Source: Streptomyces sp. CB02400
GTDB taxonomy: Bacteria; Actinomycetota; Actinomycetes; Streptomycetales; Streptomycetaceae
Length of the DNA: 64,000 bases
NCBI RefSeq assembly: GCF_001905725.1
Contig: NZ_LIWB01000010.1
Location: 1 to 64,000 of the forward strand
Direction of reading: 5' to 3'
Positions 38,495 through 47,904 of this stretch are shown piece by piece. The stretch's first letter is position 1. Every line of letters begins with the position of its first letter. The translations under genes and the position numbers were made by a program. The notes beneath the pieces are model-generated. The model worked only from the letters and a program-made list of their open reading frames with translations, searched no databases and was not told the DNA's origin.

Positions 38495-41332
38495 TCAATC
38501 GACTGCTCCGGGAACGGCGCGACCGCTCCGCTCGGGAAGGCCGGCTCCGGTAGGTGCGGGGCCTTCTCCCAGCGTGGCGAGCGCTGCCGTCAGTGCACGG
38601 CGGCTGGTGATCCCCAGACGTGGGTAGATGCGGTACAGGTGAGCCCCGACGGTGCGGTGAGATATGAACAAGCGCTGTCCGATCTCCCGGTTGCTCAGTC
38701 CTTGTGCGGCCATGACCGCGATCTGCATCTCCTGTGCCGACAGGTGGATACTGCTGTCCGCGGACCGCTGTCTGCCGGTTTCACCCGCGGCACGCAGTTG
38801 TTCACCTGCCATCTCCAGCCAGGGCCGGGCTCCGATCCGCTGGAACTCGTCCCGGGCCAGGCGCAAAGGCTTGCGGGCCTCCACGCTGCGTCGCCGACGG
38901 CGCAGCCAGCGACCGTGATGGAGCTGCAGTCTGGCCCTGGTCAGCGTCCAGCCGGCGGGGAGCGCGCCGAGCGCGGCGACGTAGTTCTCCTCGGCGGTCT
39001 CGTCCGGGCTCAGCACGGCGGCGGCGTAGGTCCGTGCGACCGTCATCATCTCCGAGGGCAGCTCGCGGGCGAGCTCCGGCAGGTCGGCGAGCAGCTCCCG
39101 GGCCTGTTCGACCGTACCGGCGGCGACGGCGGCGTCCGCCAGGTCCGAGACCAGCAGCCAGCGGCAGACGGAGTGATAATGCGGGTCACCGGGTTCGAAC
39201 GCGGCTGCCAGGATCTCGTACGCCTCGGTGACACGGCCGTCGAAGAGCGCGAGCAGACCGTCGACCTGCTGGGCTCTCGCGGCGGCGAACGGCATACTGG
39301 GAAAAAGGCGGTGGGCGCGCATCTCGCGGATCGTCCGCGCGGAGTCCTCGGTTTCGCCGCGTAGGGCGGCCACCAGACCGACGTTCGCCTTGAGACTGAG
39401 CCACATGATCCATTCGCCTGTTTCCTCGGCCAGAGCGAGACCTTCGGCCGATTCCTCACGCGCCTGACTGAGCTGGCCGAGATAGGACCTCGAGTAACTG
39501 GCGGCCAGGGAACGGGCGAGCAGTCCGAGCCGACCCTGCGACCGCCAGGCCGTCACCGCGGGGGACAGATAACCGACGGCGCGGGTGACGTCGCCCAGGC
39601 CCATGGCCCCGCTACCGAGAAAATGCATGCTCCGGCCGTCCTTGTGAGCCGGCTCCAGGGCATCGAGCCGCGCCAGCACCTCCGCCCCGTACCGGTAAGG
39701 CTGCGCGTAGGCCCGTACCGTCAGCACATGCGGGGCGTCGGGTTCGGAGTCCCAGCGGTCGAGTTCGGCTGTGACCCGGGCCCGTACCCGCGCGTCGCCG
39801 TCCTGGAAGAAGCACCGCGCCGCAGCACGCCACAGCAGGTCCTTGGCGACGTCCTCGGCTTTGGCGTCGAAGGCACCCGCGGCGGCCTTGACCATGTCCT
39901 CGATGCGCCGTTCGGGGGCGCCCGGCTCGAACGCGGCACTGTCGGTGACCACCATGAGCCGGGCCCGCTCCACTGGCCCGAGCGCGTCCATGTCGGCGCG
40001 GTCCAGGAGCAGATGGGCCGTGATGCGGTCGTTGATCTCGTCGGCCAGCTCCGCCGCTCGAATCAAGATGCCCGTCCGTCGACGCGCGTCCCGCACGAGA
40101 TCGGCCGCCTGGCGCAGGGCCGGAACCGCGGCCGCTATCTTTCCTCGGGCCTGAGAGGTGTCGGCGAAACGCTCGAGTCGGCCGGCGAGCGCGTCGTCGG
40201 GCCCGATGGCTGCTGCCGCCTGGTGGACGAGCTGCCGGTCCGGCGCGTCGTCCAGCGCTGCGGCGAGGGCGCTGTGCGTCCCCAGACGGTCGGCGAGCGG
40301 GGACCGCGTGTAGACCGCCGAGCGCATCAGCGGATGCCGGAACTCAGGCGTACGCCCGTTCAGGACCACAAGGCCGGCGTCGATCGCTTCTTGAAGCGCG
40401 TGCAGGGTGACCGGCGAGCCGCAAAGACCGCTGGAGACGTCCAGAAGGGTGCTGAGCGGTGCCGTCGGCTCGCTGGCCAGCGTCAGCAGCAGTGACCGGC
40501 ACTCCCTGCTGGCCGAGTCGGTGCGTGCCGCGAACGCGGCTTCCAATCGCTGAGTCAGTGGCAGGTCACCCGTCTGCCCCGGACTGCGTCGCACCGCCTT
40601 GGGCAGCTCCACCAGAGCGAGCGGGTTCCCCACGGCGCGGTCCAGGACGAGCGTGCGCAAGGAGACCGGCAGGTCCGGCGCCTCCGCGTCCAGCAGCTCG
40701 GCGGCGGCTTCGGGGCCCAGTGGGTCCAGACGCATGTCCGGACGGACACCCATGCTGTACTCCGCAGCGGAGTCGACACGGGCGGCGGCGAGGAGCAGGA
40801 TCGGCAGGTCGCTCGTACGCCGGGCGACGAACCGGAGCACGTCCCGGCTGGAGGAGTCGACCCACTGCAGGTCGTCGGCGAGCAGCAGGAGGGGCTGCCG
40901 GTCGGCCGCGTCGGCCAACAGTTCCAGTACGGCGAGTCCGACCCGGTGGACGGGTGGATCAGCCTCCGTGGCGCCGAAGGCGCCGTTCAGGGCCCGCTGA
41001 TGTGGGTCCGGCAGGTTCCGGATGCCACGAGAGGCGGGCTGCAGCAGCAGTTGCAACGCGGCGTAGGGCAACCACTGCTCGGTCTCGACCCCGGAGGTGC
41101 GAAGCACCCGGAAATCACGCCGTGTGGCTTCGTCCGCGACGGCACGCAACAAAGTCGACTTGCCGACCCCCGCGGAGCCGTACGCGAGCAGCGCGGTGCC
41201 CTGCCCGCCCGCGGTGTTCCGCAGGAGCCCGTGGAGGACGCGCATTTCCCCGTCGCGGCCGATCACCGCCTGCACTCCCCTACCAGTCCCCGCACACTGC
41301 TCGGCACCCGTCGACCAGGCCCGGAGTGCCAC
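38495..41332 (-). CDS. LAL regulator 4 (more divergent)
   Basis: 945 residues from 41332; GTG 41275 or 41266 near GVQAVIGRD, behind AGGGGAG, is a good alternative. Walker A YGSAGVGKSTLLRAV, Walker B LLADDLQWVD. The HTH is LSAQEMQIAVMAAQGLSNREIGQRLFISHRTVGAHLYRIYPRLGITSRRAL. It differs more from the other three: the recognition helix has RTVGAHLYRIYPRLG in place of HTVEWHLRKVFTKLD, so it probably binds a different site. No regulon promoter upstream. Confidence 0.92.
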   Translation of the reverse strand: MALRAWSTGAEQCAGTGRGVQAVIGRDGEMRVLHGLLRNTAGGQGTALLAYGSAGVGKSTLLRAVADEATRRDFRVLRTSGVETEQWLPYAALQLLLQPASRGIRNLPDPHQRALNGAFGATEADPPVHRVGLAVLELLADAADRQPLLLLADDLQWVDSSSRDVLRFVARRTSDLPILLLAAARVDSAAEYSMGVRPDMRLDPLGPEAAAELLDAEAPDLPVSLRTLVLDRAVGNPLALVELPKAVRRSPGQTGDLPLTQRLEAAFAARTDSASRECRSLLLTLASEPTAPLSTLLDVSSGLCGSPVTLHALQEAIDAGLVVLNGRTPEFRHPLMRSAVYTRSPLADRLGTHSALAAALDDAPDRQLVHQAAAAIGPDDALAGRLERFADTSQARGKIAAAVPALRQAADLVRDARRRTGILIRAAELADEINDRITAHLLLDRADMDALGPVERARLMVVTDSAAFEPGAPERRIEDMVKAAAGAFDAKAEDVAKDLLWRAAARCFFQDGDARVRARVTAELDRWDSEPDAPHVLTVRAYAQPYRYGAEVLARLDALEPAHKDGRSMHFLGSGAMGLGDVTRAVGYLSPAVTAWRSQGRLGLLARSLAASYSRSYLGQLSQAREESAEGLALAEETGEWIMWLSLKANVGLVAALRGETEDSARTIREMRAHRLFPSMPFAAARAQQVDGLLALFDGRVTEAYEILAAAFEPGDPHYHSVCRWLLVSDLADAAVAAGTVEQARELLADLPELARELPSEMMTVARTYAAAVLSPDETAEENYVAALGALPAGWTLTRARLQLHHGRWLRRRRRSVEARKPLRLARDEFQRIGARPWLEMAGEQLRAAGETGRQRSADSSIHLSAQEMQIAVMAAQGLSNREIGQRLFISHRTVGAHLYRIYPRLGITSRRALTAALATLGEGPAPTGAGLPERSGRAVPGAVD

Positions 41333-41998
41333 CGGCGTCCGAGGTGCGTGTCCTTGGCGGGCCCCCGGCGCGTGCCGTGAGCACGGCGCCCGGCATCACG
41401 GATCCGCACCGGCGGCGCAGGCACTGACCCGGCCGGGTGTTCCCAGTCGATCACGTTCAACGTCCCCCATAGCACCACATCTCGCGCCACGTGCAAGAGC
41501 GTCGAGACTCCGGCGATCCCTAGCATGCGTCGTGTCCCGGCGACATCGGTCGAGTGACTCTCGGATGACTCGCCAGGCAGTCGGCCCTTAAGGTATACCG
41601 GCCAAATGGCCGGACTGAAGGGGTCTCTGCCATCGAACAGCCGGGCTCGCCGGCCGGCTGTCGGCGCGCACGGGGACGGAGTCGGTGCCCGAAGGGCGAG
41701 GGAGCGGCCATCCGGTGACGGTCGTCCCTGCTCGCGTCGGTGCCGGGGGACGCCCGCGAGGGGACGTGTCGGTGCACGGCCGACGGCCGTCGACATGACC
41801 TCCGCGCGGAACGGGGGCTGTGGAGGGTGTCGTTGTTCTTCCTGTGGGAGAACGCGTACCGCGCGGGCGCGACCGTTGCCGTGGACCGCGCTTCCTCCTG
41901 CTCGCCCCTCACGGGGGATCGGACCGGCCGTTCCCGGCGCGGGACGACCAGGCCGGTGCGGGGGTGGGTACCGTCACCGCGGATTCACACGCTCCGCT
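41333..41998. other. Long intergenic stretch, no gene supported
   Basis: 666 nt containing the LAL 4 promoter region. Open frames on both strands are Arg-rich and unlike known proteins. A frame near 41829-41998 (LFFLWENAYRAGATVAV) is only weakly coding-like. No regulon promoter. Confidence 0.4.
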
Positions 41999-42769
41999 TC
42001 AGTCGTCCGCGGGCCTCGGCAGCAGGGCACCGTCGACGTACAGATCGACGTGCTCGTTGTAGAACGCGGTCATCCCGGCGATGCGGTTGGCTTGGACGGT
42101 CGGGAAATCGTAGGTCCAGGCGATGTCCTCGTGAGAGGCGACGTCACCGTCGAAGGACCAGTAGCTGCTCGTCGTCCCCTTGTACGGGCATCGGGTCACC
42201 GTGTCCGAGTGCCGCAGCGAGCTCCAGTCGACGTGCGTGCGGTCAAGGTAGTAGCGGGTCGGAAGGCCGGTCTCGAACAGCTTCACGCAGCCGGGGGCCT
42301 CCGCCAGCACGACACCGTCCACCTCCACTCGAATCCTGCTGTCCGAGCGCAGGGCGTCCACGCGTGAATACGGGCTCCTCGGGTGGACGAAGACCGGCTC
42401 GTCCTCTTCGAACCAGGAGTCCAACGCTTCCCACTCGAAGCGCACGGTGTCGTGCAGGGGCCTCGGAGCGCGCTCACCCCACACCCATGCCGCGCCCGTG
42501 CGGACCTCGGAACCGACCTGCAGTGTGTGCCGGTGCGCGGGACCGGCTCCGAGTTGCTCCGTGTGCTTGTCGTCGTGGAGCACACCGTCCACCAGATCCT
42601 CGATCGGAATGCTGTACTGAGGGTAGGCCTGCCATTCCCATACGTACAGTGCGCGACGGGTGTCGAAGGCGACACGGCCGCGGATGAGCCCTCGGATGCG
42701 GCGCGGTACGGGTTCGACGTGCCCGACCGGCACGATCAGGCTCGGGTGCAGGACGCTTTCGGATGCCAT
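41999..42769 (-). CDS. DUF427-domain protein (two repeats)
   Basis: 256 residues from ATG 42769 behind AAGGTG. Two DUF427 units are recognisable. The first holds GRVAFDTRRALYVWEWQAYPQYSIP; the second has IRVEVDGVVLAEAPGCVKLFETGLPTRYYLDRTHVDW, TRCPYKGTTSSYWSF and DIAWTYDFPTVQANRIAGMTAFYNEHVDLYVDG. The domain is a small beta-structure of unknown biochemical role, common in actinobacteria. The gene starts 5 nt after the stop of a small upstream ORF, so the two are almost certainly translated from one message driven by the regulon promoter at 43138-43112. Confidence 0.88.
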   Translation of the reverse strand: MASESVLHPSLIVPVGHVEPVPRRIRGLIRGRVAFDTRRALYVWEWQAYPQYSIPIEDLVDGVLHDDKHTEQLGAGPAHRHTLQVGSEVRTGAAWVWGERAPRPLHDTVRFEWEALDSWFEEDEPVFVHPRSPYSRVDALRSDSRIRVEVDGVVLAEAPGCVKLFETGLPTRYYLDRTHVDWSSLRHSDTVTRCPYKGTTSSYWSFDGDVASHEDIAWTYDFPTVQANRIAGMTAFYNEHVDLYVDGALLPRPADD

Positions 42770-42774
42770 GATGA

Positions 42775-43053
42775 TCACCTTGATCGATTCGATGATGTGC
42801 GCTCGCGGTCTCCGCGCCCACGGGCCGGGACCATGCCTTCCGGTAGGCGGCCCCGACCCACTCGTTCGATGCCGTCGGATGCGTCCGGCCCGTCCTCCAG
42901 GAGGGTGGCACTTGGAGGGGCGCGCAGTCCTGGCGACACGTGCAGGCGTCGCACGGCGTCGCGGATCCGGTGCATCCCCAGGGCTGAGCCGACGCCGGCG
43001 GTGGTGGTGGCGAGCCACGGTCGAGGGGTGCTGCGGTGCGCATTCTCGTGCAT
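42775..43053 (-). CDS. Small hypothetical protein upstream of the DUF427 gene
   Basis: 92 codons from ATG 43053. Third-position GC is very high in this frame, in contrast to the overlapping frame of the DUF427 gene. The product (MHENAHRSTPRPWLATTTAGVGSALGMHRIRDAVRRLHV...) has a basic, partly amphipathic N-terminal half and a polar tail; no family recognised. GGAGAG lies about 10 nt before the start. It sits between a regulon promoter (58 nt upstream) and the DUF427 gene (5-nt gap). Confidence 0.5.
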   Translation of the reverse strand: MHENAHRSTPRPWLATTTAGVGSALGMHRIRDAVRRLHVSPGLRAPPSATLLEDGPDASDGIERVGRGRLPEGMVPARGRGDRERTSSNRSR

Positions 43054-43111
43054 CGCTCGAGCGGCTCTCCGGAACCGCCGGGCGGAGTTCGCGGGCTGCC
43101 GTCTCCCCTAC

Positions 43112-43138
43112 GACCGGACAGACGCCGCGGGTGTGACG
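43112..43138 (-). promoter_or_regulatory. ECF41-like promoter for small ORF and DUF427 gene
   Basis: Minus strand: CGTCACA (43138-43132), 16 nt, GGTC (43115-43112), 58 nt before the ATG at 43053. Confidence 0.7.
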
Positions 43139-43247
43139 CGTCGTCGGCCGCGCCTACTCGGAGGTCGTACGCGCCTCGCCCGGCAAGACCTCGGCTCAGG
43201 GACGAACGACACCGTACGCGCGCCGCGCGGTACAGGGCGGACCACGG

Positions 43248-43958
43248 TCAGAGCACCCGTGCCGTGCGAGGCACGGGTTCCTCTCGAATCCGCCGCAGGA
43301 ACCGGGTGTCCTCGGCGTCGACCGCGCGGGCCGCCTCGAGCACGACCTGCCAGCTCCCGGCCGGCACGACCACGGCGCCGGCGGCGTCACAGAACACGTA
43401 GTCCCCCGGGACCACGGACACCCCCGCGAACTCGACGGTGCTGTTCGCGGCGTACGGCATCACCGTGTCGCCGCCCCAGCGGGTGGACTCTCCCCTGCAC
43501 CAGGTGGCGAAGTCGTAACGGCGTAGCTGCCGGAAGTCCCGAAGCCGGCCGTCGGCCAGCACTCCGGCAAGACGGTGGTTGGCGACCCGGGACAGTTTCG
43601 TACCGCCTCCATGGGACACCTGCGGGTGACCACCGCTGGAGAGCACCAGCACCTTTCCGGCCGGGTCCGCGCCGACCGCCTCGTAGAAGAAGTCGGCGAA
43701 GGTCTTAGACGCCTCTTCCACGTCGTCGCGCCAGGGCATGAAGGACACGGTCGCGGCCCGCCCGAACAGGACCCGCTCCGGATCCGGGCTGACCAGCGGC
43801 AGTACATGGGCTGGGTGACGGTGGACGCGGCCCATGGCGTCCACCAGGGCAGCACTGCCGAGAGCCGCCAACTCCGCCACGAGGCCGCCCCCGCGGGCGT
43901 CGTCCGGTCCCGCGCCGATCGCCGTCGGCCGGCCGTCGGGGTGTGTGTGGTGGGGCAT
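43248..43958 (-). CDS. RraA-like aldolase / demethylmenaquinone-methyltransferase fold protein
   Basis: 236 residues from ATG 43958, behind AGGAGGAAG. The fold is identifiable by LVDAMGR, VLFGRAATV, GKVLVLSSGGHPQVSHGGG, LAGVLADGRLRDF, and VVPGDYVFCDAAGAVVVPAGSW, the core RraA/HMG-aldolase pattern. Enzymes of this fold split 4-hydroxy-4-methyl-2-oxoglutarate or oxaloacetate with a divalent metal, and others bind RNase E. The metal and active-site loop (DGRLRD) is conserved, so an aldolase is more likely than a regulator; the substrate is not known. Regulon promoter 40 nt upstream. Confidence 0.85.
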   Translation of the reverse strand: MPHHTHPDGRPTAIGAGPDDARGGGLVAELAALGSAALVDAMGRVHRHPAHVLPLVSPDPERVLFGRAATVSFMPWRDDVEEASKTFADFFYEAVGADPAGKVLVLSSGGHPQVSHGGGTKLSRVANHRLAGVLADGRLRDFRQLRRYDFATWCRGESTRWGGDTVMPYAANSTVEFAGVSVVPGDYVFCDAAGAVVVPAGSWQVVLEAARAVDAEDTRFLRRIREEPVPRTARVL

Positions 43959-43998
43959 TCTTCCTCCTGGGCCGTGGACGTGACGGTACACAGAAAGC

Positions 43999-44025
43999 GA
44001 CCGGGCGGGCGACGCATGTGTGACA
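43999..44025 (-). promoter_or_regulatory. ECF41-like promoter for the RraA-like gene
   Basis: Minus strand: TGTCACA (44025-44019), 16 nt, GGTC (44002-43999), 40 nt before the ATG. The rest of the gap up to 44302 shows no gene. Confidence 0.75.
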
Positions 44026-44302
44026 TGGCGCAGGTGCCGGCGCGGGTCCCGACGGTGGGCGTCGCCTCCCGGTTCGCGAGGGCCGTACCGTCCGCACGGC
44101 GCAGGGGCGTGCCGCCCGTACCCCGGAGGTGGCGCCCGTGACGGGAACCGACACTCCACCGCCCACGTGACCACCGGGTCGATGGCCTCGGTCGGCTGTC
44201 CGGGCGCCCGATGGATGACGCGCGGGCTCGCGGAGACCGCCGCTTCGCTCACGTCACCCGCAACGGGAGCGAAGCGGCGGCGAGCGAGCAGCGTCGGCCG
44301 GC

Positions 44303-45652
44303 TCATTCGACGACGGCTGCCGAGGGCTCCTCTCCGTGTCGAACGGCACCACCGGAGACGAAGGCCTCCCGAGGGTGCTCGACCGAGGCGAGGGAGACGA
44401 TGTCCCGGCCGTACAGGAAGGCGGTGATCCACACGGCGAGGACGCGGGCCTTGCGCTCCCAGCTCGGCACGGCCAGGACGTGGTAGCCCCGGTGCATCAG
44501 CCAGGCGGGGAAGCCCTTGATCACCAGGCGCCGGTACTGGAAGATGCCCCGGCCGAGGCCCAGAGTCGCGACCACTCCCAGGCTGTGGTGCACGTAGTCC
44601 TTCGTCGGCCGACCACGCAGCGAGGCCACGATGTTCTTCGCCAGGCGCTTGCCCTGCCGGACGGCGTGCTGGGCATTGGGGACCGTGCGGGCGCCGGGCG
44701 GTCTCGCCGCGAGGTCGGGCACCGACGCGTCGTCGCCCGCCGCCCAGACGTCCGGCACGACTTCGGCGTCCGTGCCGACGCGGAGGTCCGCGCGGACGGT
44801 CAGCAGGCCCCGCTCGTCCACCGGGAGGTCCGTGTGGTTGTGCACGATCGGGTTGGACGCGTTGCCCGCCGTCCATACGATCAGGCCCGAGTCGTACGCG
44901 ACTCCGTCGGAGAGTTCGACGTGCCCGTTCTTCGCGGAGACGAGCTGGGTGTTCAGGTGGACCCACGCACCTCGCGCCTCCAGTGACCGCACCACCCACT
45001 CGCCGGGTTTGTCGGTGACTTCGGGCAGGATCCGTCCGCGCGCCTCGACCAGGTGGAAGGAGAGCTCCTGCCTACCGATCTCCGGATAGTGCTTCAGCAG
45101 CGCGCCCGCCAGGGCCAGCAGTTCACCGAAGCCCTCCACCCCTGAGAAGCCGCCGCCGACGACCGTGATGGTCAGCAGCTTCCGGCGTTCGGGGCCATGC
45201 GGGAGAGTCGCCGCACGGTCGAACGACGTGAGCAGCCGGTCGCGGATCGCCACGGCCTCCTCGACGTGCTTCAGTCCGAAGGCCTCCTCGCTCAGTCCCG
45301 GGATGGGAAACGTGCGGGTGACCGCACCCGCCGTCACGACCAGTACGTCGTAGTGCAGGTCGAAGTCCGGCCCGGCATCCGGGCGGACCGTGACCGTGCG
45401 CGCGGCGTTGCGGATCTCCGTCACCGAGCCCGCGATCAGCCGGGTGCGGTGCAGATGCCGCCGCAGCGACACCGCCGCGTGCCGGGCCTCCACCGATCCG
45501 GCGACCACCTCGGGCAAAAACGGCTGGTACGTCATGTAGGGACGTGGGTCGACAACGGTGACGCGCGCCTCGCCCGGCCGCAGCTTCCGCTCCAGGCCCC
45601 ACGCGGTGTAGAAGCCCGCGTAACCACCACCCACGATCAAGATCTCACGCAC
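44303..45652 (-). CDS. ndh: NADH dehydrogenase type II (NDH-2)
   Basis: 449 residues. Two dinucleotide folds: ILIVGGGYAGFYTAWGLE for FAD at the N-terminus and LTITVVGGGFSGVEGFGELLALA for NAD(P)H. Quinone-site and membrane-association features lie in the last 100 residues (HHSLGVVATLGLGRGIFQYRRLVIKGFPAWLMHRGYHVLAVPSW). NDH-2 oxidises NADH and reduces menaquinone at the membrane without pumping protons. The start GTG 45652 is preceded by AGGGGAC. Regulon promoter 52 nt upstream. Together with Ohr and the flavohaemoglobin it fits a regulon that clears excess reductant. Confidence 0.93.
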   Translation of the reverse strand: MREILIVGGGYAGFYTAWGLERKLRPGEARVTVVDPRPYMTYQPFLPEVVAGSVEARHAAVSLRRHLHRTRLIAGSVTEIRNAARTVTVRPDAGPDFDLHYDVLVVTAGAVTRTFPIPGLSEEAFGLKHVEEAVAIRDRLLTSFDRAATLPHGPERRKLLTITVVGGGFSGVEGFGELLALAGALLKHYPEIGRQELSFHLVEARGRILPEVTDKPGEWVVRSLEARGAWVHLNTQLVSAKNGHVELSDGVAYDSGLIVWTAGNASNPIVHNHTDLPVDERGLLTVRADLRVGTDAEVVPDVWAAGDDASVPDLAARPPGARTVPNAQHAVRQGKRLAKNIVASLRGRPTKDYVHHSLGVVATLGLGRGIFQYRRLVIKGFPAWLMHRGYHVLAVPSWERKARVLAVWITAFLYGRDIVSLASVEHPREAFVSGGAVRHGEEPSAAVVE

Positions 45653-45704
45653 AGTGTCCCCTGTCCCTCTGGGCTGCCCGGCCAAAAAGGCCCTCCATGG
45701 CAAG

Positions 45705-45731
45705 GACCGTTCAGAACCGCTGGGTGTGACG
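45705..45731 (-). promoter_or_regulatory. ECF41-like promoter for NDH-2
   Basis: Minus strand: CGTCACA (45731-45725), 16 nt, GGTC (45708-45705), 52 nt before the start. Confidence 0.7.
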
Positions 45732-45912
45732 AGCGCGACTCGCACGATGAGGCCGACCGCCGATGCGTCGCCCCGCCCGGCTTCACCGGCTTCAGGACCG
45801 CCCCGTCACTCCCCGTCAGGTCCGGTCCGTTCGACAGGATCTCCACGACGGACGGCGTGTTGTTGTGACAACACACCGAACACCCGATTCCCCGAAGTCG
45901 GTAAGCAAAACC

Positions 45913-45939
45913 TGTCACACAACAACAAGCTGCAGGGTC
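45913..45939 (+). promoter_or_regulatory. ECF41-like promoter for the ECF gene at 46080
   Basis: TGTCACA (45913-45919), 16 nt, GGTC (45936-45939). The leader to the start at 46080 is 140 nt. It makes this sigma a candidate for autoregulation. A near-palindrome TGTTGTGACAACA at 45861-45873 lies upstream. Confidence 0.75.
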
Positions 45940-46079
45940 TATGAGGGCGGAAGCGATCGAAGCAAACGTGTCGTTCGGTGACAAAGCCCTCCGTCATTGC
46001 GATGGAACACTGTCCGCGAAGGCACCGTGTGATCACCTCCACTGAGCATCGGTATCCGGAGGAACGGAGTCAGCGGCGC

Positions 46080-46712
46080 ATGCACCCCCCAACGCCCCCC
46101 GCGAACAGCAACCTGGACGAGGCTGTTTCCGTCTTCGTCGAGCTCCGTCCGCGCCTCTTCGGCATCGCCTACCGCGTGCTCGGCAGCGTGGTCGAGGCCG
46201 AAGACGTCATGCAGGAGGTCTGGCTGAGATGGCAGAGGACCGATCACTCGACGGTGAACAGTCCTGTGGCCTTTCTGTCGAGCACCACCACTCGACTGGC
46301 CCTCAATGTGGCGCAGTCCGCCCGGTTCCGTCGAGAGACCTACATCGGGCCGTGGCTTCCCGAACCGATCGACACGAACAACGATCCCGCGCTGGGTGCC
46401 GAGCGTGCGGAGGATCTGGCGTTCGCCCTCCTCCTGATCCTGCAGAAGCTGACCCCGACCGAGCGAGCCGCGTACGTGCTGCGTGAGGCGTTCGACTACG
46501 CCTACACCGACATCGCGGACATTCTCCAGCTCACTCCGGTCAATGTCCGGAAGATCGTGAGCAGGGCCCGCAGACACGTCTACGCCGACCACGGGGCGGC
46601 CGTGGAGACGCAGGAACACCGGCAGCTCCTCGACGCCTTCCTTTCCGCGGCCCGGACGGGGAACACCTCCGAGTTGGAGGCCGTACTCACCCCCGGCGTG
46701 TCGACGGGATGA
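46080..46712 (+). CDS. ECF41-like sigma factor, short form without SnoaL domain
   Basis: 210 residues from ATG 46080, with GGAGGAACGGAG about 10 nt upstream. Sigma regions 2 and 4 are very like 31602 (RLFGIAYRVLGSVVEAEDVM, QEVWLRWQ, YIGPWLPEPIDTNND, ERAAYVLREAFDYAYTDIADIL). The chain stops at LDAFLSAARTGNTSELEAVLTPGVSTG, at the very point where the SnoaL domain begins in the full-length sigmas. It is preceded by a regulon promoter, unlike 31602 and 62636. If active, it could be the regulon's self-amplifying sigma. It converges on the full-length ECF at 46807. Confidence 0.85.
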   Translation: MHPPTPPANSNLDEAVSVFVELRPRLFGIAYRVLGSVVEAEDVMQEVWLRWQRTDHSTVNSPVAFLSSTTTRLALNVAQSARFRRETYIGPWLPEPIDTNNDPALGAERAEDLAFALLLILQKLTPTERAAYVLREAFDYAYTDIADILQLTPVNVRKIVSRARRHVYADHGAAVETQEHRQLLDAFLSAARTGNTSELEAVLTPGVSTG

Positions 46713-46806
46713 GAGCCTTCACCGACGCGTTCGCCGGCGTCGCCACGGACGAATCGGCCCGCGCCAGGGCCGGCGAGGTGTCACCGGTGCTGCGACACTC
46801 GACAGG

Positions 46807-47676
46807 TCACGGATGCGTGGCGCTGGGCTGATTCCAGGAGCGAAGTTTGTCGGGATTGAGGACGACCCAGACCTGGACGACGCGGTGATCAGCGATATCG
46901 AGACTGATGACTGCGACCACTTGCCGGTTGTAGCGCACCACAAGACCGGGCCGGCCGTTCACGGACCGGGTCAGCAACGTTGCAGGTGAGCGCCGGTCCA
47001 GCAGCCTCATCAGGCTGCGGGCCACCTCTCCCCTGCCGTGCACTGGTTTGATGGCCGCCCGGACCTTGCCACCGCCGTCGAAGAACGCCGTGACATCGGC
47101 CGCCATCAGGGAGGACAGGAGCGCGTCGTCCTCCGTCGCGCATGCCCGGCGCACCGCGCGCGCCACCGCGTCGTACTCCGCCGGAGAAGTGGGCCTGGCG
47201 CGTCTGGCCCGCAGGCTCTCCCGGGCCCGAAGGGTCAGTTCGGCGATCTCCGGCTCCGTCTGCCCCGTGACGTCGGCGACCGTGCCGGGCTCCATACCGA
47301 AGACCCCGTTGAGTACGAACGCCGCCCGCTCCACCGGAGAGAGGGAATCCAAGGCGTTGAGCAGCACCTCGCTGATCTCGTCCTCCAGTTGACTGTGATC
47401 CGCGAGCCCGGCCGCCGGGTCACCGGTCGCGGATGGATCCGGCACGGCCAACCGGGCCAAACAGATGCCACCGGCCACCTTGGCGAGCCATGAACGCGGA
47501 GAGGGGATCCGTGCCCGCTCGGCATCCGCCAACCGGTACCACTGCCGGTAGGTCTCATCGACCACGCTCTCCGCCGCAGCGCCGCTGCCCAGCATCCAGT
47601 AGGCGATGTTCAGCAGGTGTTTCCGCTCGTCGAGCAACTCCGAAATGGGAACTGCGTCCTCGGCGCGGTCCTCCAT
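46807..47676 (-). CDS. SnoaL-domain ECF sigma factor (SigJ-like, divergent), autoregulated
   Basis: 289 residues from ATG 47676, preceded by AGGAGGGAAGCCAC. Paralogue of 10626-11480: LLNIAYWMLGSGAAAESVV, YRQWYRL, LSPVERAAFVLNGVFG, then a complete SnoaL-like domain with FFDGGGKVRAAIKPV and NPDKL (274-278). Its promoter carries the regulon motif 228 nt upstream, so it probably transcribes, or is transcribed with, the regulon. The gene is divergent from the small coiled-coil protein at 48216, which has a motif copy on the other strand. Confidence 0.85.
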   Translation of the reverse strand: MEDRAEDAVPISELLDERKHLLNIAYWMLGSGAAAESVVDETYRQWYRLADAERARIPSPRSWLAKVAGGICLARLAVPDPSATGDPAAGLADHSQLEDEISEVLLNALDSLSPVERAAFVLNGVFGMEPGTVADVTGQTEPEIAELTLRARESLRARRARPTSPAEYDAVARAVRRACATEDDALLSSLMAADVTAFFDGGGKVRAAIKPVHGRGEVARSLMRLLDRRSPATLLTRSVNGRPGLVVRYNRQVVAVISLDIADHRVVQVWVVLNPDKLRSWNQPSATHP

Positions 47677-47904
47677 GTGGCTTCCCTCCTCTCGTCCGGT
47701 ACCGCCTCACACGCCCCCGCGGCAGTCCTCCGGGCGATCCGGTCCTAGCGCAGCAGCCGACAGCGTCCTCCCCCATTGGCGCCGGAGCATGCGTCGCCGT
47801 GTACATCCAGAGTACGAGGACCCCAACACATCATCGCTCCCATCGGCAACCTCCACACCGCACGGGTTCTCATGGTGTCGTCTCCTCCGTCGGTTCGACA
47901 GCTA

